NCBI GenBank assembly: GCA_023663385.1
Contig: JAMPHO010000001.1
Coordinates: forward strand, 19,324-71,368
From: Alistipes timonensis
GTDB lineage: Bacteria; Bacteroidota; Bacteroidia; Bacteroidales; Muribaculaceae
DNA: 52,045 nt
Reading direction: 5' to 3'
Every line of letters starts with the position of its first letter. Position 1 is the stretch's first letter. The position numbers and the translations under genes are program-made. Positions 15,782 to 24,921 of the stretch are shown here, one piece after another. The notes under the pieces were generated by a model that saw nothing but the letters and a program-made list of their open reading frames with translations, was not told the DNA's origin and ran no database searches.

Positions 15782-17146
15782 TTAGTTTACGGGGATGAAG
15801 CGGAGGCGCGAGTAGCGGAGTCCGCCGGGATTCTCCTCGAACCAGCGGCTCAGCAGGCGGCGGTGCTCCTCGACCACGGGCTTGTAGGCCGACTCGATGG
15901 CGAGATTGCGCATCTCCAGGCGGTCGGAGTCCATATCGTAGAGCGCCTCGCGGTTGGTTCCGGCCTCGTAGAGCACATATTTATATCGGGGGGTGCGGAG
16001 CATCCACCCCTTGGTGCCTCCGGTCTGGGCGAAATCGGTCTCGGTGACAACGAATTCCTGCTCCGAGGGGGCCGCGGGGTTCTCGACGGCGCCGCGGAAG
16101 CTCACGCCTTTGCACCAAGCGGGTTTCCCCTCCCCGGCCCAGTCGAGCACCGAGGGCATGAGGTCGATACCGTTGTTGACCAGCGCCTCCGACACCTTCC
16201 CGGCATTCTTCTTATTGCCAGGGGCGCACACAATCAGGGGGATGTTGGCGGTTTCCTCCCAGAGGGCGGTCTTCTGGTTCCACTGGTGGGCGCCCTGACC
16301 GTCGCCATGGTCGGAGGTGAAAATCACCACGGTGTTCTCCCAGAGGTTCTGGCGGTCGAGTTCGTCGACGATCTTGCCGATTTCGGCATCGACGTGCTCC
16401 ACGAGGCGGAAATAATTATTGCGGTAGCGGCGCCAGTCGTCGGGGGTGTACCCCTTGGTGGGGTAGAGGCGGTAGCTCAGGCCCCGCTCCCAGGAGAGGA
16501 TGTCGGGGTCGTAGGGCTGCACCAGGTGGTTGGCCGGGAGATTCGGGCAGTCGGCCACGGACGCGGGCTCGGGAATCTCGGCCTCGGGGAGGCGCTGCCC
16601 GCGGGCATACTGGCAAATGTTGTGGGGGTTGTCGAACGACGCTACGAGGAAGAACGGCTTGTCGCCGCGGTCGCGGCGGAGAAACTCGACCACCGATTCG
16701 GCCAGGCCGCGGTCGTCGTGGCCGTGGAGCCGTTCAAAACCGAAAGCCTTCTCGGCGGGGAGCGCGTTGGTGTTGACGTGCCACTTCCCGGCGTACGCGC
16801 CGCGGTAGCCCGCCTCCTCCATGAGGTTGCCCAGGGTGCGGTTGCGCAGCGAGTCGGGGAGCGGGGTCTCGTTCTCGATCATGCCGCACTGCGAGGGCAT
16901 GATGCCGGTGAACATCGCGGCGCGCGAGGGCCCGCTCAGCGGGAGCGCGCAGTAGGCGTTGGCGAAGCGCACGCCACGCGAGGCCAGGCGATCCATCGCC
17001 GGGGTCTTCAGGTCGGTATTTCCGGCACAGCTCATCGCGTTGGCGCTCTGCTGGTCGGTCATTATGTAAATCACATTGGGTTGTTTCGCCGCCATCGAGA
17101 TGGGGAGGGCGAGGAGTGCGCCCACGGCAACAGCTTGTTTTTTCAC
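15782..17146 (-). CDS. sulfatase, serine-type formylglycine site
   Basis: A 454-residue exported alkaline-phosphatase-fold sulfatase of the S1 (arylsulfatase) type, removing sulfate esters (or N-sulfate) from the target glycan. The start is GTG at 17146; it gives a signal peptide ending M-A-A near residue 20. Metal-site residues D31-Q32 (IYIMTDQQ) and FTSDHGD are visible. The nucleophile motif is S71-G-P-S-R75, the serine version of C/S-x-P-x-R, so it needs an anaerobic sulfatase-maturating radical SAM enzyme (anSME), not encoded here. It is the first gene of the minus-strand locus. The sulfate position cannot be decided by eye. Confidence 0.92.
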   Translation of the reverse strand: MKKQAVAVGALLALPISMAAKQPNVIYIMTDQQSANAMSCAGNTDLKTPAMDRLASRGVRFANAYCALPLSGPSRAAMFTGIMPSQCGMIENETPLPDSLRNRTLGNLMEEAGYRGAYAGKWHVNTNALPAEKAFGFERLHGHDDRGLAESVVEFLRRDRGDKPFFLVASFDNPHNICQYARGQRLPEAEIPEPASVADCPNLPANHLVQPYDPDILSWERGLSYRLYPTKGYTPDDWRRYRNNYFRLVEHVDAEIGKIVDELDRQNLWENTVVIFTSDHGDGQGAHQWNQKTALWEETANIPLIVCAPGNKKNAGKVSEALVNNGIDLMPSVLDWAGEGKPAWCKGVSFRGAVENPAAPSEQEFVVTETDFAQTGGTKGWMLRTPRYKYVLYEAGTNREALYDMDSDRLEMRNLAIESAYKPVVEEHRRLLSRWFEENPGGLRYSRLRFIPVN

Positions 17147-17265
17147 GGCAACAAAGGGTGTTGGTTTGTCTTCGACGCGAAGTTACGGCAAATTTTCGCC
17201 CCTCACTTTTCGGCCTGTATATTAATGGGGCGGCGGCTATAAATCCTGTGCAAAACAATGTCGCG

Positions 17266-17337
17266 ATTGTTGAAACACGCGCCGAAGCCCCTGAGGGCTA
17301 ACGCGGATGTTGAAAACCGTAGCGCTTTTGTTGAAAC
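17266..17337. promoter_or_regulatory. three TGTTGAAA repeats, candidate HTCS operator
   Basis: TGTTGAAA occurs at 17268, 17308 and 17329 in the divergent region between the sulfatase and the beta-helix gene; the start-to-start spacings of 40 and 21 bp are close to whole helical turns. Direct repeats spaced about 21 bp suit AraC-type DNA-binding domains such as the output domain of the HTCS at 19291. Another copy lies upstream of the second lyase (14495). Confidence 0.4.
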
Positions 17338-17352
17338 TTGCCGCCGACCATT

Positions 17353-17382
17353 TTGCCGTTAAATCGGCACCCGCTAATTTAG
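17353..17382 (+). promoter_or_regulatory. promoter of the beta-helix gene
   Basis: TTG (17353-17355), 19 nt, then TAATTTAG (17375-17382), one mismatch from TAnnTTTG. The predicted start of transcription is about 40 nt before the ATG at 17428. The nearest TGTTGAAA repeat ends 38 nt upstream of the -7 box. Confidence 0.5.
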
Positions 17383-17427
17383 CGTCCAGAAAACCTACCT
17401 TACAACTACATCAACTTACCATCAAAC

Positions 17428-19089
17428 ATGAAAAAACTGCTACTTTTCGGAGCGCTAGCAATGTCGGCAACAACATTCTCCAACGCCGCAAACATCGTCA
17501 ACCTCGACACGCAGAAAGAATACACCTCACTCGCTACCGCAGTTAGCGAGATGGCTTCCGGCGAAACAATTCAGCTCAATAAAAGCATTAACTTCGACGG
17601 CACCATCAACCCTGGAGAAAAGGAAATAACCATTGTTGGTTCCTCCGAAGGCGAAGATATAACAATTAACTATGTGCTTCGCTCCGGAGCGACCTCGCTG
17701 CGCACTTTCGTAAACATGAACGCAAGCGCCACTGGAGCGCTAAAAATTCAAAATCTCACGATTAATGCCGGTGGGAACGAAACGACTACCAATTTCATTG
17801 CGCAAGCAAACGGAACTCTGTCGCTCGAAAACGTCACAGTCAAAGACCTGGTATACAACAACACCAACCCCGGTATGATCCGCCTCACCGGCACACCAAC
17901 TTCCACGGTTCTCAATAACGTGAAGTTTGAGAACTGCACATCAACTTATGATGTGAACAACGCCGTAGCCGCTTCAACGCTGACGCTCAAGGGGAATTGC
18001 GACTACTCTGTAAACCTCGCCCAGGCAGCCGCATTCATCACCGATGGTGGCATTTCCGAGGGGAGCAACGTGGCCATCAGCTTCACAAGCCACACCGACG
18101 GCGTGCCCGTTGTTAAAGGAACTACCGACCTGTCGAAGTTTACCCTCGATAATGCAGCCAAGATGCTCGCGCCCCAGGGAGCGGACCTCTGCGCCATCAA
18201 CTACGCCAAAATACTCGTTGTCAATGACTCTGAAGCGGGCAAGGAAAGCCTAGGAGTGGCCACCCTTGGAGGTACCAACGGAGCATGCGGTAAAATCACC
18301 GGCACATCGGCTCAGATTATAATCAACGAGGACGTGGACCTCGCTTCGAGCATTCCAAGCCTCGCGGGGAAAACAGTGACAATCGCCGGTGCCAACCCGG
18401 CGGTAACGGTAAATCTCGCGATTGACAAAAGTTTGGCCAACGCAGTGGCAGCCGACACCCACGTCACGCTTAAAGACTTGATTGTTAACGGCGTGCTTGA
18501 CAGTTATGCGAGCTACACCGCACAGGCTCCTGTGGCAGGCTCATCCGTAAGCATCGAGAATGTGACTTTCCAGAACATCAATATCTCCCAGTACTACCTG
18601 ATTCGCGCGAACGCCGGCGGGACCTGGAACCTTGACAACGTTAGCTTCAGCAACTGCACTGGAGCCAACGGCAACCCGCTGGTAAACACCAATAATGACG
18701 GTTGCGCCATATCCGGCTCTATCAAAGGTTTGTCGCTCAGAGTTGCCGCGGGAACCACTGTCAACGCTGAAGGGCTGAGCGCTGATAGCGAGCCTATCGA
18801 GCTGACCATCGGCAACGGATTCGTACACGACGCCCCGGTAATCACCAACTGCGATGATGAAAGCCTCTTCACGCTGACCAACAACGGATGGTCGCTGATG
18901 GCCGACAATGGTGGCATCAAAGCGCTTGAAAACAAAATCGTTACCGGCATCGAGGCTGTGGAAGCCGAAGCCGAGGGCGCCGCTGAATACTTCGACCTCA
19001 ACGGCATGCGCGTCAACGCCGAGAACCTCACCCCCGGCATCTACGTAAAGCGCCAGGGCGGCAAGACCTCGAAAATAGCAATCCGCTGA
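17428..19089 (+). CDS. secreted right-handed beta-helix-like protein, function unknown
   Basis: A 553-residue protein with a signal peptide (cleavage near S-N-A-A, residue 20). The body is a series of short repeats of beta strands with N/S/T-rich turns (LKIQNLTINAGG, LSLENVTVKDL, TVLNNVKFENC, VSIENVTFQN, WNLDNVSFSNC), the pattern of a right-handed parallel beta-helix as in pectate-lyase-fold proteins. It ends with YFDLNGMRV and a GIYV-x-RQGGK-TSKIAIR tail, the short C-terminal module common on secreted Bacteroidales proteins (T9SS-like). No catalytic motif is recognised, so lyase, glycan binding or adhesion are all open. It is divergent from the sulfatase and just upstream of the HTCS. Confidence 0.65.
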   Translation: MKKLLLFGALAMSATTFSNAANIVNLDTQKEYTSLATAVSEMASGETIQLNKSINFDGTINPGEKEITIVGSSEGEDITINYVLRSGATSLRTFVNMNASATGALKIQNLTINAGGNETTTNFIAQANGTLSLENVTVKDLVYNNTNPGMIRLTGTPTSTVLNNVKFENCTSTYDVNNAVAASTLTLKGNCDYSVNLAQAAAFITDGGISEGSNVAISFTSHTDGVPVVKGTTDLSKFTLDNAAKMLAPQGADLCAINYAKILVVNDSEAGKESLGVATLGGTNGACGKITGTSAQIIINEDVDLASSIPSLAGKTVTIAGANPAVTVNLAIDKSLANAVAADTHVTLKDLIVNGVLDSYASYTAQAPVAGSSVSIENVTFQNINISQYYLIRANAGGTWNLDNVSFSNCTGANGNPLVNTNNDGCAISGSIKGLSLRVAAGTTVNAEGLSADSEPIELTIGNGFVHDAPVITNCDDESLFTLTNNGWSLMADNGGIKALENKIVTGIEAVEAEAEGAAEYFDLNGMRVNAENLTPGIYVKRQGGKTSKIAIR

Positions 19090-19158
19090 AACACACCATT
19101 TGATATTTACGACACACAATAGGATATAGTCATAGGTAAGAAAGATAGATAGATGCGG

Positions 19159-19201
19159 TCAAGGGCCGCGGAGCCGCCAAGGCGGCGACCGCGGCCCTTG
19201 A
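19159..19201 (+). terminator. hairpin after the beta-helix gene
   Basis: A perfect 13-bp stem (19159-19171 with 19189-19201) encloses a second hairpin (CCGCC/GGCGG at 19174-19185). No strong T-tract follows, so termination may be partial or factor-assisted. Confidence 0.5.
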
Positions 19202-19290
19202 TTGGCACTATATCGAACGCAGATAACGAAAATTTGAGTATATTCGCGCTATCGCCCGACAAACAGTTATTCAACAACCGGATCTACCCC

Positions 19291-22200
19291 ATGAAGAAAG
19301 CAATTCTCATTGCCTTGCTGCTTGCGACGCTCACGGTGACCGCCGCCGTGCACACTGAACTTAAATTCAAGCAGATAGGATTGTCGCAAGGACTGTCGCA
19401 CGCCACCGTGGCCGCCATCGGCCAGGACGCCGACGGATATATGTGGATCGCCACTCCCGACGGACTAAACCGATTCGACGGCTACGGATTCAGGGTTTAC
19501 CGGCCGGAGGACGGCAACGAGAACTCGCTGGCAACCAACTCGGTGAAGCGCGTGGCTTTCGACGCGGGGGGGGCCATGTGGGTCAGCGGCGACAAAACCC
19601 TGTCGCGCTACGACTCTTCGGCCGACAATTTCAGAAACTTCCGCTTCGACCACGAAGGCACTGTCACCGACATTATGCCGATCGACAGCGCCCGGATTCT
19701 CGTAGGCTCGACCTCGGGGCTATACACGTTCAACCCCGCCTCGGGAGAGTTCTCAAAGGGGGTCGCCGGGAAAAACATAGGACTCGCCATAACCTCGCTC
19801 AGCCGCCAGGGCGACAATATCTACCTTTCGGCCGGAAAGCAGGGACTAAGCCGCCTGAACCTTGCCGACGGGTCGCTGACGGCCATACGCCTCGGCGGCG
19901 AGCCGGTGGTGTCGCAGACGCTCCCCGACGGGAAAACGATACTCGTCGCTACCGAGGGGCTCGGACTGATACGCCTCGACTCGGCCACGGGTAAAACCAC
20001 CTCGTACCGCGCCGGCGGTCCCGAGGGGCTCGGCTCGGATTATGTGCGCTCGCTCGCCCACGACAACCAGGGACGAGTGTGGATAGGCACCTTCACCGGG
20101 CTCGACATACTCGACACCGAAAGGAAGCGCTTCGAGCACTACGGTGCCGCGGGGCAGGATTCCGAAAACCTGTCGCACGCGTCGGTACGCCGCATCTATG
20201 CTGACCACCAGGGTGGTATGTGGCTCGGCACTTTCTTCGGGGGGCTCAACTACCACCACCCGCTCAAAAACCAGTTCCACACCCTGCGCCACTCCCCCAC
20301 CCGCCCCTCGCTTAACGACAACGTTGTGGGTGCCATGACCGAGGACGCCGACCGCAACCTCTGGATCGCGACAAACAACGGGGGTCTGAACCTCTACAAC
20401 CCAGCCAACGACAGCTACCGGCACTTCACCAAGGCCGACGGCCTCGGCTCCAACGACGTGAAAGCCATCTATATCGACGAGAAAGCCGGAAAAGTATACA
20501 TCGGGTCGCATCTCGGCGGACTCAACATACTCGACAAGCGCACAGGCCGGATGTCAAAACCCTCCGAGGTGCCGTCGAACATCTACGGCATAGTCCCGGC
20601 CAGGCGCGAGGGGCATCTTTGGCTCGCCACCATCGACCGCCTGGTGCTCTACAACATAGCCAACGGCACGGCTACCGCCGTGACCGCCAACGGGCTTCGC
20701 CGCGTCACCGACCTCTACCGCGACAGCCGCGGGCTGCTGTGGGTGTCGGGCGAGGACGGTATGACGGCCTTCGCCGAGGACGCCGACAGCCGCCTGGTGC
20801 CCGCCCCGGAGATTCCCGCAGAACTCAACGGCTACCGCCGCGGGGTTAACAACGTGTACCTCAGCCGCGACGGCCGCAACTACTACATATCGACCAACGA
20901 CGGCCTGATACGCTTCAACGCCGATTCCGACTCGGTAAGCCGCCTCACCACGGCCCAGGGGATGCCCAACAACATAGTGTACGGCGTGCTGGAGGACGCC
21001 AACGGAAACCTCTGGTGCAGCACCAACCGCGGCCTCGCGTTCCTCAACCCCGCGACCGGCGCCATACGCGCCTACTCCGACCGCGACGGCCTGCAGAGCA
21101 ACCAGTTCAACCGCAAGAGCTTCCTGCGCAGTTCGGCGGGCTACCTCTACTTCGGCGGCATCAACGGGCTCACTTATTTCAACCCCACGGTGCTCGAATC
21201 GAACCCCTACGCTCCGGCACCCATAATCACCGGGCTGCGCCTCTTCAACAAGCCGGTTGTCCCGGGCGACGACACGGGGCTGCTGGAGCGGTCAGTGGCC
21301 GAGACCGCCAAGGTGACCTTCGGCGCCGACCAGACGGTGTTCACCATCGACTTCACGGTGTGCAACTATGTAGCCGGGAACCATAACACGTTCTCCTACA
21401 AGCTCGAAGGGCTTGAAGACCAGTGGACCACCATCGACGGACCCGGTTCGGTGACCTACTCAAACCTCCCCCCGGGCGACTACCGCTTCCTGCTCAAAGC
21501 CGCCAACAACGACGGCGTGTGGTGCGAGGAGACTACCGGGCTCGACATCACGATAATGCCCAAGTGGTACAACCGCTGGTGGGCCAGGATTCTGTTCGTG
21601 CTGCTCATCGCCGGAGCCATAGCCCTGGTGATGGCCTACTTCTACCGCCGCAAGGCACGCCGCGAACGCGAGCGCCTGGCCACCCTCGACAGCGAGCGCC
21701 AGCGCGAGCTCAACGAAATGAAGGTGCGCTTCTTCATAAATATGTCGCACGAGTTGCGCACCCCCCTGACCCTCATCCTCCTCCCGGTGCAGGAACTGCT
21801 CCAGCGAGCCACCGACCGCAAAACCGCCCAGAAGCTCTCCATCGTGAAAAACAACGCCGAGCGCATACTCCGCATCGTGAACCAGCTGCTCGACTACCGC
21901 CGGGCCGAGATGGGTATGTTCAAGCTGAAGGCCGAGCCGGTTGTGGCCAACGACCTGCTGCGCAAGATTTTCGCCAACTACGAGTACCAGGCCACCCGCC
22001 GCGGCATCGACTACACGTTTGACTCCACGATGCCCGACACCCCGGCGCTCTGCGACCCGCAGTATATCGACCTCATATGCAACAACCTGATCTCAAACGC
22101 CTTCAAATACACCCCCAAAGGGCAGTCGATCAACGTCGCGCTCGCCAAGGGGGGCACTCCCGACAAACCTACGATGCGCGTCACCGTGAAGGACACCGGG

Positions 22201-23289
22201 TGCGGCATTCCCGCCGAGAAACTCCCGGAAATCTTCACCCGCTTCTACAAGGTCTACGACCGCGCGGGGGGCAGCGGCATAGGGCTCTCGCTCGTGAAGC
22301 GCCTGGTGGAGCTGCACCACGGCACCATCACCGTTGACAGCGAGTTGGGCGCCGGCACCACCTTCACCGTCGAGCTCCCCATAGGCCCCTCGGAATATTC
22401 GCCCGAGGAAATCGCGTCGGAAACCGCCGCCGCGCCCGCCACGGCGCTCCCGGCCCCGCTCGACATACCCGATATGACCGAGCTACCCGAGGAGACCGCC
22501 GAGGAGCTCCCCGGCGACACCGACGCCGACAAGGAACGCGAAACGGTGCTCGTGGTCGATGATAACCCCGACATCCTCAAATACATATGCGAGAGTCTGG
22601 CCGAAACCTACAACGTGGTGCCCGCCGCCGACGGAGCCAAGGCCATACAGATACTCTCGGGGCAGAAAGTCGACCTGATCATCACCGACATAATGATGCC
22701 CGACATCGACGGGGTGCAGCTCTGCCGCACGGTGAAGCGCAACCTGCGCACCTCGCACATCCCGGTGATCATGCTCTCGGCCAAGAGCGACGTGGCCGAC
22801 CAGCTCGGCGGCTTCAAGGTGGGAGCCGACGACTATATCGCGAAACCGTTCTCTATGGAGCTCCTCGCCTCGAAAATCCGCAACCAGCTCCGCACCCGCC
22901 GCCAGGCCATACGCCACTTCACCGACACCGCCGACATCAAGCCGGAAAGCGCCGCCCTCAACCCTCTCGACGAGGAATTCCTCAAAAAAGCGATGGACAC
23001 GATGGAGAAGCACCTCGACGATTCGGAATTTTCGACCGACGCTTTCGCCTCGGAAATGTGTATGAGCCGCTCCAACCTCCACCTGAAGATGAAGGCGCTC
23101 ACCGGGGAATCGACCAACGAGTTCATACGCCGCTTCCGCCTCCGCCGGGCAATGGAGCTGCTGAAAACCGGGCGCTACAACATATCGCAGGTGAGCGCGA
23201 TGGTGGGCTACGGAACCCCCTCGTACTTCGCGACATCGTTCAAGAAATTCTTCGGCGAACTCCCGTCGGCATTCCTCAAAAACGACTGA
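19291..23289 (+). CDS. hybrid two-component system sensor/regulator (HTCS)
   Basis: A 1332-residue one-protein signalling system: periplasmic sensor, histidine kinase, receiver and AraC-type DNA-binding domain. I use the ATG at 19291, which gives a signal peptide; a longer frame to 19153 would place a basic segment before it. The sensor has many Reg_prop propeller repeats (for example MWIATPDGLNRFDGYGF and VWIGTFTGLDILD) and a Y_Y_Y domain (about 665-755), then one TM helix (about 763-785). HisKA follows with phospho-acceptor His820 (MSHELRTPL), the HATPase N box (NNLISNAFKYTP) and G boxes, a receiver with Asp1133 (TDIMMPD), and a C-terminal HTH (about 1240-1332). It probably senses an oligosaccharide of the adjacent locus and activates it. 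Confidence 0.95.
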   Translation: MKKAILIALLLATLTVTAAVHTELKFKQIGLSQGLSHATVAAIGQDADGYMWIATPDGLNRFDGYGFRVYRPEDGNENSLATNSVKRVAFDAGGAMWVSGDKTLSRYDSSADNFRNFRFDHEGTVTDIMPIDSARILVGSTSGLYTFNPASGEFSKGVAGKNIGLAITSLSRQGDNIYLSAGKQGLSRLNLADGSLTAIRLGGEPVVSQTLPDGKTILVATEGLGLIRLDSATGKTTSYRAGGPEGLGSDYVRSLAHDNQGRVWIGTFTGLDILDTERKRFEHYGAAGQDSENLSHASVRRIYADHQGGMWLGTFFGGLNYHHPLKNQFHTLRHSPTRPSLNDNVVGAMTEDADRNLWIATNNGGLNLYNPANDSYRHFTKADGLGSNDVKAIYIDEKAGKVYIGSHLGGLNILDKRTGRMSKPSEVPSNIYGIVPARREGHLWLATIDRLVLYNIANGTATAVTANGLRRVTDLYRDSRGLLWVSGEDGMTAFAEDADSRLVPAPEIPAELNGYRRGVNNVYLSRDGRNYYISTNDGLIRFNADSDSVSRLTTAQGMPNNIVYGVLEDANGNLWCSTNRGLAFLNPATGAIRAYSDRDGLQSNQFNRKSFLRSSAGYLYFGGINGLTYFNPTVLESNPYAPAPIITGLRLFNKPVVPGDDTGLLERSVAETAKVTFGADQTVFTIDFTVCNYVAGNHNTFSYKLEGLEDQWTTIDGPGSVTYSNLPPGDYRFLLKAANNDGVWCEETTGLDITIMPKWYNRWWARILFVLLIAGAIALVMAYFYRRKARRERERLATLDSERQRELNEMKVRFFINMSHELRTPLTLILLPVQELLQRATDRKTAQKLSIVKNNAERILRIVNQLLDYRRAEMGMFKLKAEPVVANDLLRKIFANYEYQATRRGIDYTFDSTMPDTPALCDPQYIDLICNNLISNAFKYTPKGQSINVALAKGGTPDKPTMRVTVKDTGCGIPAEKLPEIFTRFYKVYDRAGGSGIGLSLVKRLVELHHGTITVDSELGAGTTFTVELPIGPSEYSPEEIASETAAAPATALPAPLDIPDMTELPEETAEELPGDTDADKERETVLVVDDNPDILKYICESLAETYNVVPAADGAKAIQILSGQKVDLIITDIMMPDIDGVQLCRTVKRNLRTSHIPVIMLSAKSDVADQLGGFKVGADDYIAKPFSMELLASKIRNQLRTRRQAIRHFTDTADIKPESAALNPLDEEFLKKAMDTMEKHLDDSEFSTDAFASEMCMSRSNLHLKMKALTGESTNEFIRRFRLRRAMELLKTGRYNISQVSAMVGYGTPSYFATSFKKFFGELPSAFLKND

Positions 23290-23321
23290 CCGTAAACCCC
23301 TAAACCGAGCGCCGCGACGAG

Positions 23322-23364
23322 CCATTGCACAATTTTGGCCTCTTTTTGGCCAAAATTGCAATGG
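23322..23364. repeat. inverted repeat after the HTCS gene
   Basis: Arms 23322-23340 and 23348-23364 (CCATTGCA...TTTTGGCC and its complement) pair over 17 bp with a two-base bulge and a 7-nt loop, starting 33 nt after the HTCS stop. There is no T-tract on the plus strand after the right arm. It could be a terminator or an operator-like site upstream of GH88. Confidence 0.5.
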
Positions 23365-23469
23365 GTCTCGCCCCGCCCGTCAATCGCCGCGACAATTCAG
23401 CACGCCCGCGGGGCGCTTTGGCTGTAACTTCGCGGCATAACTTTCCTGAATAAGCAATACCAAGATAAC

Positions 23470-24759
23470 ATGAAAAAACTCCTCCCGATCGCTGCCGCTC
23501 TCTTCGCGGCCTCGCTCCCCTCTTTCGCCGCCGACTGGACCGCCGCCCCCGCGGCCGCAGCGGCCGACCAGCTTGCCTTCCAGGCCGACGAGATAAAGGA
23601 ACCGGGTAAATTTCCCCGCGCCCTCTTCACCGACTACTCCATACCCCTGGTGTCGTACCACCTCGAACGCGAACCCAAGGACTTCTACCCCCAGATCGAA
23701 CTCCGCAAGCACCCCGACCTCACGAACTTCATGACCGTGCGCTACGGCGACTACTCCGACTGGACCTCGGGCTTCTTCCCCGGCTCGCTCTGGCTCGCCT
23801 ACGAGCTCACCGGCCGCGACGACATCAAGGAACGCGCCGCGAAGTTCACCAATCAGCTCCTCCCCGTGTCGCATATGACCACCACCCACGACTTGGGATT
23901 CATGGTCAACTGCTCCTACGGCAACGCCCTGCGCCTTGCCCCCAACGACTCGATCAAGGAGGTGATCGTGCGCACCGCCGACAACCTCATCTCGCGCTTC
24001 GACCCCAAAGTGGGCTGCATACGCTCCTGGGACTTCGGCCCCTGGAACTACCCGGTGATCATCGACAATATGATGAACCTCCAGCTCCTGTTCAACGCCT
24101 CGCGCCTGACGGGCGACAGCAAGTACCGCGACATAGCCCTCACCCACGCCGACAAGACTATGAAGTGCCACTTCCGCCCCGACTTCACCTGCTACCACGT
24201 CGTGAGCTACACGCCCGACGGGGAAATCGAGAGCCGCGGCACTTTCCAGGGCAAGAGCGACGACTCCGCCTGGTCGCGCGGCCAGGCCTGGGCCCTCTAC
24301 GGCTACACCGAATGCTTCCGCGAAAGCTCCAAAAAGGAGTATCTCGACCAGGCCCGCGCCATCGCCGCGATGATCATGAAGCGCAACGTCACCAAGGACC
24401 TCGTGCCCTACTGGGACTTTGACGCCCGCGACGCAGCCGACTCTCCCCGCGACGCTTCGGCCGGAGCGCTCTACGCCTCGGCGCTGATCGAACTGAGCAC
24501 ACTGGTGCCCGCCAAGGAGGGTAAGGCTTACCGCGAATACGCCGAGAAGATTCTCAAATCGCTCGCCACCCCGGCCTACACCGCCAAGCTCGGCGAAAAC
24601 GGCGGCTTCGTGCTGATGCACTCCACCGGCTCGCTCCCCCACGGCTCGGAAATCGACACCCCGCTGAGCTACGCCGACTACTACTACCTCGAAGCCCTGC
24701 TCCGCCTGCGCCGCGTAAACGCCGGACTCCCCGCCGCCGACTGGGCCTCGATCCGCTGA
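23470..24759 (+). CDS. GH88-family unsaturated glucuronyl hydrolase
   Basis: A 429-residue exported enzyme that hydrolyses the 4,5-unsaturated uronic acid from the non-reducing end of oligosaccharides made by polysaccharide lyases, by hydration of the double bond. A signal peptide ends near S-F-A-A (residue 21). The (alpha/alpha)6 barrel shows the GH88 landmarks DWTSGFFPGSLW, THDLGFMVNCSYG with Asp141, VIIDNMMNLQLL with Asp199, and DDSAWSRGQAWALYG. The two Asp residues correspond to the catalytic pair known for the family. It lies 180 nt downstream of the HTCS with its own terminator, and completes the lyase pathway predicted on the opposite strand. Confidence 0.92.
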   Translation: MKKLLPIAAALFAASLPSFAADWTAAPAAAAADQLAFQADEIKEPGKFPRALFTDYSIPLVSYHLEREPKDFYPQIELRKHPDLTNFMTVRYGDYSDWTSGFFPGSLWLAYELTGRDDIKERAAKFTNQLLPVSHMTTTHDLGFMVNCSYGNALRLAPNDSIKEVIVRTADNLISRFDPKVGCIRSWDFGPWNYPVIIDNMMNLQLLFNASRLTGDSKYRDIALTHADKTMKCHFRPDFTCYHVVSYTPDGEIESRGTFQGKSDDSAWSRGQAWALYGYTECFRESSKKEYLDQARAIAAMIMKRNVTKDLVPYWDFDARDAADSPRDASAGALYASALIELSTLVPAKEGKAYREYAEKILKSLATPAYTAKLGENGGFVLMHSTGSLPHGSEIDTPLSYADYYYLEALLRLRRVNAGLPAADWASIR

Positions 24760-24785
24760 CCGCCATCACCCGTTCATCATCATAC

Positions 24786-24826
24786 CCGCTCCCCGAAACT
24801 CCTTTTGACGGACTTTCGGGGAGCGG
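24786..24826 (+). terminator. terminator after GH88
   Basis: A perfect 13-bp stem (24786-24798 with 24814-24826), 15-nt loop, followed by TCGCTTTT. Confidence 0.7.
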
Positions 24827-24921
24827 TCGCTTTTGAAGGAATAAAACAAGCTTTACCCGGCGCGACCTTTTGACGGCGGATTTGTTATACCAGTAAACGA
24901 CGTTTCAAATCAGAGGGACTT

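Noticed and set aside
24801..24876. 11-nt direct repeat CCTTTTGACGG at 24801 and 24866
   Set aside because: One copy is in a terminator loop and the other in the AI-2E gene leader; too short to support a function.
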